A stretch of DNA of 64,000 nt from Gonocerus acuteangulatus. Taxonomy: Eukaryota > Arthropoda > Insecta > Hemiptera > Coreidae. The translations under genes and the position numbers were made by a program. The stretch is taken from positions 28,738,510-28,802,509 of the forward strand of contig OX328128.1 of the NCBI GenBank assembly GCA_946811695.1, read 5' to 3'. The notes beneath the pieces are model-generated. The model was given only the letters and a program-made list of their open reading frames with translations. It searched no databases and was not told where the DNA came from. Shown here in pieces: positions 41,001 to 52,857 of the stretch (position 1 is the first letter of the stretch; every line of letters begins with the position of its first letter).

Positions 41001-43764
41001 TTAATCAATTGCCCAGGAAAAACTATGCTAGTCAGGGTATGTACTGACACCTAAGGTTGCCTATTGAGAAAAGAATAAAAAACTGTTTAAAATTTGATAT
41101 TTTTACGAGATAAAGGAATTAAAATTAGAATTTTCACAAATGTACTAATCAGAAGAGTGTAACGTGATAGGTTAGTGATTCTGTTTCCTTGTATATTACA
41201 AAAAGTAAACATTCTTAAAGAGAGTCAATAATTCATTTTCTAAAAAAAATTGAAAATAGGAAAACAAATTCTGACTTCATTATTTAAAATAGTGTTTAAA
41301 TGATCCAAACTTACATTATAGAATGGATAAAGAAAATAAAAGTTTCTATACTAGTGTTTATAAAATTGCTGTTTGTTAAATAAATGTTCATTTAAGAAAA
41401 CATGTCACCAAATATGTATTTTTTTGAGTTTCCTCGTTGTTCAATGTCCTTATTTGTGTAGCTTATCTTGGCATCAGTGGTGGCAGTGTTATTTTGATAA
41501 ATTCGCTTTATTTATTCCTGATTTCTTGTGGTGTCTCTGGATTTGATTAAATAAAGATTAACAAATATCCAACAAAGAGGAAGAAGCCTGAGCGATCTGT
41601 TGGAATACCAAAAAAAATTTAACAAAATGACACCACCACCACTGGCGACAGAAGCCGGACAAACATTGAAACGGTGTCTCCAAATATATTCACTCCGAAC
41701 ATATATAACGCATTTAGATTTAGATAGATTTCCTCATGAGATATACGTTGTTACACACGAACAATGATCTGCAATGAAATCTTTAAAAAAATGGAATGCT
41801 GTGAGTATTGTGTTCATGAGTACGGAGAGAGCAAATGGTTAAGCGTATACTTTAAAAGGTTATACAAGTAGTGATCGTCAATAAAAGCTGGCCATAAAAA
41901 ATAAAATTTAATGAAACAAACACCCAAAATGATTGCATAACACTGTTAATAAATTCATTAATACCAATTTAAAAAGTGAAAGGGCAATATCTAAAAACAG
42001 TCTTCTGTCAGAAATAAATATAAAGTAAATTAGTTGTAAAACGAAAGGCATAATACTTCATTGACCCTAAACCTTTGAAAGAAATTAAATATATTTGGAT
42101 CATCTATCTGAAGAACTATTGTTAATATATCAATATATCCCATAGTAGAGGCATCACTTGTAAATGTAGGATAAAAATTCATAATTTTTTTAGACCTTTT
42201 TACCAAAAAGATAAACAAGCGATTCCCTCTAAAATTAAATCATTTTGATCATAAATATGTCATTTGGGAATTAAATGAAAAATAGTTATGTATTAAAAAT
42301 AGTTTTGTTTAAAATTCAATGCCACTTACATGTCACACTTTTGCTTCACCCGTGTTGTAAAATCTGGAGACCTCTAGCCATATAATGTCGAAAAGTTTTA
42401 TTTTTGAAAGAAGAGTGTTTTTAGTTACTGATTTTTTGCCTTTTGAATTGATATTAAGTGATTTGAAAATGGATGACTTGAAATACTGAAGATGTTAGTA
42501 AATTTTATAATGTTAAAAATCCTTAATATTGAAGGGAAAGGCCTACAGGTAATTTTTTCTTTTTAGGAAAGAGTATGGAACACTCAGAGGTTTACTTCCT
42601 GCTAGAAGTTTGTCTCCTTAAGGAGAAACTTTGAGTCTCTTAAGAGCTTAAAATTAGTACAATCATAAAAAACATTGGTCACATTTCTGATACCAGCCAT
42701 CACATACCAATCTCCTAGTGCCTCATATATATAGCAACGACTCTTGGTAACAAAAGATCTAATTTACAAAGAAAACAGCTAGTGGAGTCCACAAAATTAC
42801 ATACATCACTGAGATCAACTAAATCCTACAAAATTCACACTAAACCTACAAATATTAAAAAAAGAAAAAGAAAAAAAGAAGAGTAAATACAAAATCAAAC
42901 CACATACATCATTACAACGTGCTTCTTAACGGACATGTACCTTGCCCCTTGAAATGATTAAGTACTAAAATATGACGTCGAAAAGTCAGATATAATATCG
43001 TATGTACAAAACTCAAACTTAAATAATAAATAATGATGCACTTGTGAGTTGGTGCTTTTCCTAAATTCTATACAATAGAGAGACTTTCACAGGTAATAGC
43101 TGGCAAATAAACTTGACTATTAAATTATAAATATTTCATGAAGTTATATGCTTCGAAAGTCTTTGAAAATTTTAAATAAAAAAAAATAAAGGCTAACAAG
43201 AACTCCTTAATCCAAAGAAGTAGAAATGAGCAAGAAACTAAATTTGCTGAACAGCAGTCATTCAATAAATTCTGTCAATTAGTAACATTCAAATAAAGAA
43301 ATATTACTTCTAAATCGAATGAGCTGAAAGCACTATAAACACAATTGACGTGAACAAATAGATTAAATTATTAGTAAAGATAAATCAAACAATTTTTCTC
43401 ATTGCCACTCAATTTCTTATCACAATTTTCAATTACTGATGTAAAGACATAATAAATAAATAAGTTAAAAAACAATAACCTCAAAGCATTTAACAATTAT
43501 ACAGCAAAACAATTAATTCAAATTTAATCTGAATTTTAAACAGATAAAAGTTCAACTCATTTCTGTAAACCCTGTTTCTCCGCAAGTCGTTCCTTTTGGA
43601 AGAGGGGGGAGAGAGTGTATATTAATAATTTTAACAATATTTGGTTAATACGCTACATGTTCTGCATTTTATATTCACAATTAAACATGTAGCTATGATT
43701 ATACTAAGCATATATACACTCCATTTAAACACAGACTAATTCTAGGTGATGTGGGCTAAACTAT
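35100..43764. other. Repeat-poor AT-rich interval upstream of L2 and downstream of L3
   Basis: No SINE, MITE or coding remnant recognised over about 8.6 kb, apart from small A/T runs and a G run at 38605-38616. Open frames here are short and AT-driven. It could hold L2 upstream regulatory DNA, a long L3 3' UTR or an unrecognised non-coding transcript; nothing in the sequence decides among these. Confidence 0.4.
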
Positions 43765-43878
43765 CTAATACTTGGCTGTAGTACACCTTAATAGTTCAAC
43801 AACGTGGTTTGCCGCCATCTTCCCAGTTCCAGGTGCCGATGTAACTCCATAACCACCATGCCCATAGTTGTGAACAAC
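43765..43878 (-). CDS. DDO: L3 exon 6: C-terminus and stop
   Basis: TTTTTTAG acceptor, then [20 protein letters not shown] and on to TTAKY, TAG at 43765-43767. It is separated from exon 5 by 7.8 kb of repeat-rich intron. Confidence 0.86.
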   Translation of the reverse strand, partial: VVHNYGHGGYGVTSAPGTGKMAANHVVELLRCTTAKY

Positions 43879-46800
43879 CTAAAAAATTAATTGCTGTCAG
43901 AAAAATGAAATGGTTCAAAATATATATCTAAAATAAATATTTTGGCTATACTCAATCCGTTTCATTATATTGTCGATACAAATGCAAAGCATCGAATGTG
44001 AAAAAAGGCATTTTTTCATTTTCAATCTATACTGATTGCTGTTGGACTAATGTACGGCAAACTCTCGAATCTAAGTTAACTCGTAGAAAGGGAAAGTAAC
44101 CACTGTCAAAAGGTCGCATCTGCCGACTATTTGACTATCCAAAAGGAAAGTAATGAATAAAAGTTTTTTTCACTCTGGAAAGTGGTGACTTTCACATTCG
44201 ATACTTTGCATTTGTATCGACGATATCTTTCCAGTTCAAAGATCAAAGACATCAAAACCACCCTTGTCGCCTATCAAGACTAATAGTCACTTTCGTGACA
44301 AGGCCATTTCTTTGCTTTGGGACAGAAAACGATCACTGTGATAGCTTTTTGCAATATCTAGCGGTAAGTTTTATAAGTGCGAGTCACTCTTCTATCCGCT
44401 AGAGTTCATAAAAGTGCAGTCCTGGTTCCTTTGCATAGTTCGGGTCCCTCTGTTTTAGCAGTTGATGTGTACAAACAGATCATATTCCATGGACATTATA
44501 CCAACGCCCAGATATTTGAACTGATATTATTTTGAAGAAAATAATTACATTTTTAAAAAATAAAAAAAGAGTTTTTAAGCTTCCGTTGTCTGTCCAAAGC
44601 CAATGACGAGAAAATGGTGACAGAAAACCTTTTAAAGAAAGAAATAACAAAAGTGTATTAGGAGAAATTAGAAGAGATGAGCAGTGGAGGCTCAGCTATT
44701 TTAATGCCATCCAGTGGAAGCAGGTTCCCTCGTAAGGGTTAAATAAAATTCAGCCTGTCTGCATGACGAACAAAATGGTAGACCTTTGAAATGTCATGAG
44801 TTTATCTAAGTACTCTAGACTTAAAAACATTGGCTAAAAATAAAAGCAAAATATTGAGCAAAATCAACGTTGTGAGTAATTGAAAACGACTAACTGGTAG
44901 CGTATGTAGACTGTGGCAAGAGAGGGGATAGGCTCTAGAGATTCCACAGTCCAAATTCATGGTTCTAATAACTATTGATTAATCCATGTTTCTTTTTAAT
45001 AATTTGGTTATCAAACCGTGAAAATTTACAAAAGAATTACCAAGAAACTTTAATCTAGATAAGCGAGCTACTGATAGGATTATGTCTTTGAAAAAGAGGA
45101 GGGGGGGAGTAAAAAACCTCACATTTGATATTAATCAAATTCTTGGGACTCATTTTGATACAGATCTCCAACAGTTCTCACATAATTCTTGAGCGGTTTT
45201 CATATCATAACTTCATGTTGTCATATACAACCATATTCAAATTATTCAGTATTATTATACTTCAAGTCTCAGGAGAATAAATACAATACATGTAAAATTT
45301 ATAGGTAAATTAACTAAGAAGATGCTGCTTCAGTTACCTGGAATTCCAACTCATGACAATAACAAAATCACAAATAATTATGAGTTTGCAAGATATTTTT
45401 TGGGGGATAAATGACAGAAAGTATAGGAAATAATTTTCAAAGAAATCAGATAAAATATAATTTCACAAATTATTCTTCTTAACTTTTGATTCTCCCAATC
45501 TTTGAGACTTACTATATTAGAAACATATCGAGGTGCAAATAGATTGCTGTTGGAGTGATAGGAAGTAATGAAGAGGGAGGGTTCAGATAAGTAAAAGTCC
45601 GTCTCACAGGAACAGCATCATCTTAGCGCGGTTCCGTTCATATCCCTAGTCTAATTTGGAAAGATTAAAATAGAAGCAGTTATTATTTTGGTTCCACCAG
45701 TCTTTTTTTTTTTTTAATTAATTATTATAATGGCATGTCAACCCTTAAGGTCACTAACGCCATTCCTGTGTGTAGTAAAGTCTTGAAAGGTCATGATTTA
45801 CAATCTTACCTGGAAGGGTCTGCTAACACTAGAAATGGACCCGCTAGTGACAAGGAGCTACAGAATTGTTTTTGTTATTTTACTTAACCAGTTTTATTGT
45901 CAAATACATTATCCAACTATAAGCAATTAAAAAATAACAAGGAATAAAACAGACAAAAAGAACCATTCGAATAAACGAAATCAATTAATTTAAAGTTTTA
46001 AGCACTTATTTCTCCGATTGACATCGCCTAATTAAAACTTTCTTCAGAATCTTTTTTGTAGAGCATTTAGTAAGCTTTCGAATGGTAATCTTCCGCTTCA
46101 CAAGATTGTCAACCTTTTTCGAGATATTAAGGAAAGTAAACAAAGTTACTAAAACTTTTTATGTCTGTTAATAAAATATTTTATTCTAACCCTTCCTTAA
46201 CTCCAAACGTAACCAAAATTTCAACATATTAGTTTTGATGAAAGTAGAACATGCAGAAAATGTTTCAACTGAATCCCATGATTCTAAGTACCCAAACCAA
46301 AAAGTCCGACTCGCAGGAACTGCAGCATCTTAGCGCGGTTCCGTTTATGTCCCTAGTGCCATTTGATAAGCTTAGAAAAGAAATAAACTTTTTTTTTTAT
46401 ATATATATCTCGTGAAAATTGTCAAAATCCTCTCGAACATCTCGAATAAAAGTGATATTAAGGCGTCAGGGACACCGACAGTAGCTAACTTATACACAGA
46501 AGCGGAAATTACAGAATCTGGCTCTCATTCTAAAGCAAAGCTCTATAAATCAATACAAAATATGCCTAATAAAGCCTTTCTAGAGGATACAGAAGCATGG
46601 GCGTATATGGGGGGGGGGGGCTGCAGCCCCTCCCGAAATTTTGAATTGATGATAAAAACTTCTCGTAAAACCCTTAAAAATAAATTAAATAAGATCACTT
46701 AGTTCATAAAACATAATTTATTTTACGTGTAATAGCGTTTTAGTTGCCTAAAACTATTCCAAGCTCTAAATATTTAGTATTCCATACCCTGGAAATGGTC

Positions 46801-48121
46801 TCAGCCCCCCCCCCGAAATTGTTTTTATATACGCCCATGTACAGAAGGATCAAGAAGAAGTACACAAGATTGAGTAGAATACCCTGCCTAATATAGCCTA
46901 TATAATATGCCGAATAAAACCTATCTAGTAAATACACAAGGACAAATAAAAGTTTTGACGAATAACAAGTCAAGAAAAAAAACTTTATTTAACAAAATAA
47001 AACAAAGTTTAGTTGCCCAACTACAATAGAATAATATACCTAATTAAGTCTATGGAGTAGACACAAATGGACCAAAAACAAGTCTTGTGGAATATTGTTT
47101 TTTTTTTAATAATTAAATACTTTTTATCAATATTTAGTATATAACCTTTGTTGAAAACTATTGATTGCTAATTGATGAATCGGTTTACAACTAAGTAGTC
47201 TTTATGAATATTTAGTATATAACCTTATGTTTGGATCTGAGTTTTTCGGGTGCTCTCCGCCTAGGCTTTGTATTTGTGTCGGCAGATACCTGGGGTATAT
47301 TTACAGCTCTTGAGGATTAACTCTTAGCAGGTAAATTTCCTGCGGCCCCCTGGTTTCTACGGGCATTGAACCGCCATATTCGCTCATAGTATCTAACCGT
47401 TGTGAAGTTTATTTTTTGGATTTTGGACTTAATATAGATATGTAGACTAAATCATAGCAAGAAGTAATCCTCCGTCGTCGGTTCTTAACTATGTAGACTC
47501 GCTAATGTTATCCAATCTTAGATACATCATAATTAAAATCCACAGCAAAAACACGACATTTCATCAGAATCCCCTGCTGAATAAAACTTATATAGAATAA
47601 TATGCAAAATAAAGCCTATCTAGTGGATAAAAATAGAGGAAAAAAGCCGTTCGTGGTGGTAGAAAATCTTAAAAGTATTTCGCTCAGAAATCTCCGAAAT
47701 ATTGTCACTAATTTTACGTATCCTGTTTTATAGCCAAATAGATTTATATTCTATAATCAATAAGAAAAACCTACTAACAATAAAAAACTATGGGTAACAG
47801 ATGAAAATAGGGAATACCAAGAATAATTCTAAAGAACGAAATCAACACCAGTACTGTAATCTAGATATTCATACGGCATCTTCGAATTCTAACAAACAAA
47901 ATATTGATTCTAATTATACGTATCCTGTTTTATTGAAAAATACATTTGACTACTATAAGGGGGTCTCCCGTAGTCTAGTGGCTAGCGCGCTGGATTCATA
48001 AGCGGGAGATGGTGGGTTCGATTCCCACCTCCGGCAGGAATTTTCTCATCTCAAGGCTCGCTGGGAAAATTCCTCGCTGCACCCTGGATATCGGCGCTAA
48101 TGACCTAGAAGTAGATGCGCC

Positions 48122-48179
<58 letters not shown>

Positions 48180-49835
48180 ACTATAAGCAATTAAAAACAC
48201 TAGGGACTAGGAGTAGGAGCCTCGACAGTTTCAAGACATTTGAAGGAAATCGACAAATCCAAAACTGACATTTCATACGGTACAGCCTGATATATTTTTA
48301 ACAATGAATTGTTTTTCTTATTTTAATTAATCTGTTTTATTGTCAAATACATTATCCAACTTTAAGCAATTAAAAAATAACAATTCGAATAAACGAAATC
48401 AATTACTTCAAAGTTTAAGCACTTATTTCTCCGATTGACATAGCCTAATCAAAAATTGTTTCAGAATCTTTTTTGTAGAACATTTAGTAAGCTTTCGCAT
48501 GGTAACCCTCCGTTTGCCAATATTCCTATATATATATTTCTTTACAACTTCTATTATTTTTATTAAAAAGGTTATTATTCGATTTTTCCAACTCTATCGT
48601 CTCTTCATTCTGATTTTTACCCATATTATTTAAAGCATTACATAAATCGTCCAATTTTTTATTTTGTTCTATTCTATTTGCATCTATTTTATTTAATTCG
48701 AACTTTAGTTCGATCCTATTTGCGTCAATTTTATTTTCCAATTTTTTATTTTGTTCCAATAATAGCCTCATCAAATGTTCTAGGCCTTGAGGATGCATCT
48801 CATTATCCCTTTCGGAAGCATGATTCCCGCCATTTGATAGAATTTCCGTTCCTAATGAACCCGCCGATTCTCTGAATGCTATTGCATCATCCTCCTGCAA
48901 TTCGTTTTCACGTGTTTCGACTATAATATTTATTTCTCCCGGTGTTGTAAAAAATACGTATTCCGGTGATTCTATACTATTTTCCTCACCGTTATTTTGA
49001 ATTTGTTCAATATTCACGTCAGACATTTTTATTACAAAAAAAAATTATTTTTAAGTTTTATTTTTAATATTTATTTACTGTTTTTAATTTCAATTCACTC
49101 GGCCGTCTACGTTGGGCGCCATTAAATGTAATGCTTAATTTTTTAAAAAAGAAATAAAAATATTTTAATTATTTTAATAAGATTTATTATATGAGTTTGA
49201 CTTAACCTCAGGGATTAAAGTTCCGAGTGAATGAACGATATAACATTTATCTCCAGACAATTCTGAGATACAAACAATATTAAACTACACACAAACAATA
49301 ATAAAATAACCGTCAACTACAAAAAAAAACAATTCTTACCTCTAACTCAATCCGCTTCCAACAAAACCTCAATATACTTGGTATTCCTTGGAGGAGAGCT
49401 CTGCCTTCCACCAACGCTGAGAAGCAACAGACTTCTTATCTATGTCGTTGCTGAGAATCAACACAGGACAGACCCAGCTCCTCATTCCATGAATGTTGGG
49501 AATAGACGGACGCCTTCTCTCTATCGCTGCTGGGACTCGAGTGACGCCATTCGAGAGAGAAACCTTGGCTTCCCTCTTTCCAACTTCCACAGTTTGTCGG
49601 ATTATATATAAAGATAACAATTGTTTTTTGCAATACCGAATAATTAATTTATTGTTATCTGGATGTAAATTTAATATGGATATATTGTATACCAGTATTG
49701 TCCAAAAATATTATTAATTTTGATCGTATATAATACGATGTTATTTGTATATATGGTTTGTGATTTGCGCGGGCTTTTCAAAATATCGATGGTTATTTGA
49801 ATTTAAAAATATTTTCGTGAATGTAATATATCATT

Positions 49836-49891
<56 letters not shown>

Positions 49892-52807
49892 AATTTGAAC
49901 CACCATTATTTTCGGTCTCTAGGGGTTCTGAAACGCGAAATTTTCTAGTCGGCACTTCCGGATTGTTTCATTGTATCAACCTTATAAGCAGGGTTCCTCC
50001 CTATGGGGGAGGAAGGAACCGCGCTAAAAACATTTCTGGAAGAATCCCTCTACCCTATTGCTCAAGAAGGCTGCCAAAGTGCATGCCAAAACCTCCAATA
50101 TGAATTATTCCAGAAATCTGGGTTTTTGTTTAGTCGAATCTCAATTATACATTGCTTCTCGAAATTAGAAACAACAAACAGCTGAACTATTGAGAAATTT
50201 CTATTTACTGAGCAGTAAAAAACATAATAAATGTGATGGAAACAAATCAAGTATCTAAATGCGATGGATTTTATATTGGAACGAAATCCCCAAAATAGGT
50301 CGATTCGAATTGGCACACCAATTGATGGGCTTCAATATTCTAAAGCAGATATGGACAACCTTCGACATGTTGTGGGCCAAATTTTATTGTGTAAATACAT
50401 TCGTGGGCTGCATAGATGGTTCAAAATAAAAAAAAAACGTAGGATTTTAAAGTAGTGTTCATAATTTTTAGCAATAGATATAAATCAAAGCTTTTGATGA
50501 TTGTTGCCCCACTCTTTGATGATCACAGCAAACACGAAGGCTTTAGGGGTTATGATCCCCGTATGGGGATGCATTTGAAAAATTCTCCTACAAGTTTGCT
50601 GTTGGCGTCAAGAAGTTCCAATCAGTTCTCGTAGATAGAGTAAGTGTCCTAATACCCCTTCTAGCCCACCCCACTACCTATGGAGATTCTGCCAACTTCC
50701 ATCCCCGTAAGGGGATTATGTCCAAGGGGATGGCCCTTCACACGTCTGTTACCCAGTTACACCTTCAGCATTAGCACTCCTTGTGACTCTCATCTTCCAG
50801 ACTTGAATTTATAACTGTAAGTATATTTTTATAGTGGACTTAAGATATGTTTTTGCTGATAAGTCAAGTTTGACTTGTATCTATTCGTAATTTTACAATA
50901 CAAGTGTATAAAATCACATAAGCAAGAGTAATTTCAAAAGTGTAATGATGTTAGAAAATGAAATTTGTAATTATTTTTATAAAAATGTATTATTTTAGAA
51001 CAAATATACACTGCTCCATGCATGATTCAAGTGATATTTGCACACATTATAAAGCGAACTTGTTCTCGTAAGTGTTATGCGGGTTTAGTGTCGTTTTTGC
51101 TGAGACCTTACAAATAGGCCCTTCCTTACCTCTGTTTGTCCGCCATTCTACCAACCTAGAAACCTTTAAATCCCAACTCTTCCACCACTTTCTTCACTTT
51201 CACCCAATCCCTAGTTTATATAGAAGCTGTACATTATATACTGGTAGTATTTTTAATTTTATATATTAAATTGTTTATTATTTTGTAAATTCAAAATTAT
51301 TCCTATGGGACTTGTGTCCCAGAATAATAATAAAAATTTTCATTTCACTTTTTTTTTCATTTACAGGCGGCTAAGGGGCATAATCCCCGAAAATAATAGG
51401 CATTCATAGGAGAGTAAATAGGGATCATTTGTAACACTATATGTCTTTTAACATAACTAGCAAGATTTGTCCAATAAAGGGTTAATAATCGCCACCACTC
51501 GGCTTGCTCGCTCACTTGATTCTGCAGGAGCAAGCCCCATCTCACTCGATCTTCTTCATTTGAAGTGAGTGTGAGGAAGTAGTGTAATATTATTTTTTTA
51601 ATTGTTTTTTCAAAATGTTTCACGGGCCGGATCAAATCTTATAATGGGCCAGTTGTTTGCCACATATGGTCTAAACTAACGAGCCTAATCAATTAATATC
51701 ATAAACAGAATATACCTTTAGGCCATTGATGATTTCTGGTTCGACCCTTACAACATCCCTGTGTGGTCGTAGTCCAACCCATTCCCTGATTACTCGAGCA
51801 GTAGAGAGCTTGGGCACTATCTCCGTACAATTTTCCCAGATATTCTGAGATTCATATTTGTTAATATATCTATCCCAGGATGCAAATTCCCTAACAGCTC
51901 CCAGCGTTGTTGCTGAAATACCAGGTATAATATATGTTGATTTGTCACCATAGTAAAATTTATCCAGCCAAGGTGCATCAACCTGAAAGAAGAACATAAA
52001 TTAAATATATATGTAAAGCAAACTCACAAATGATCACATGTTATATAAAAAAGTCCGTCACGCAGGAGCTGCATAACTAAGCACTTTCCTCAGAATTGGG
52101 TAGTGTCGAGTGCATTCCTGAATAATTTGCTTAAAATAACCTATATAGATAATTACAATAAAAAAATTAATAGTTGTGCTCTTTTGCTTTTATGAGCAGC
52201 TGTTTCAATTATTAATTTTGTAATTAATTTTTTCCGGAGTTTTGCGCATGCGGGGTACTACAGTACGTACTAAATACACAAAGCTTCACATTTCATCTAT
52301 TGATCTTGATGAGTTTTGCGAACCTATGTTTGGCGGAAGAATTCAATTCAAAAATAGTACAAAGTAACACCCCCTCCCATTCCAATAGACCGATTTAGTT
52401 CATTTTCACAACACTTTTATCTTATTAGATAGCCAGGACGTAAAAAGAGTTTCATAACAATACAACAGAAATTACGACCGGTATAAGGAAATTAGTAATT
52501 TCTGTCCGGAGTAAACCCTCCCTTCTAGTCAACTGATTTAGCTTATTTTTAAAACACATTTTTCTCTTCAGTTGAACACAACGAATACCGAGTTTCGTTG
52601 AAATATAACAAAAATTACGACTGGTATTGGCAAATAACTACTTTGGCTCCGAAGTAAACCCCCATCCGGTTGGACCGATTTTGTTGGTTAACAAACTCGA
52701 TCAATCGTTTGATGGGGGAATACTATATACCAAGTTTCGTGGTGAAAAAACAAAAACTCTGGCCTGTATTGTGTTAACGGACACATATATAACTATACAC
52801 ATATATA

Positions 52808-52857
<50 letters not shown>

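Larger units (their letters stand above)
48526..49838 (-). mobile_element. Truncated LTR retrotransposon (5' LTR, PBS, partial gag)
   Basis: Minus-strand order is LTR (49838-49127), primer-binding site TGGCGCCCAAC (49121-49111) and a gag-like frame (49026-48526). The sequence then breaks into unrelated repeats; no pol or 3' LTR is present here. It lies in L3 intron 5. Described only as a broken genomic copy. Confidence 0.7.

Noticed and set aside
41636..41740. Possible gag-like start (MTPPPLATEAGQTLKRCL)
   Set aside because: The frame stops after about 38 codons, and no LTR or primer-binding site could be defined around it.
49369..49717. Overlapping open frames on both strands near 49.4-49.7 kb
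   Set aside because: They lie within the LTR of the truncated retrotransposon.
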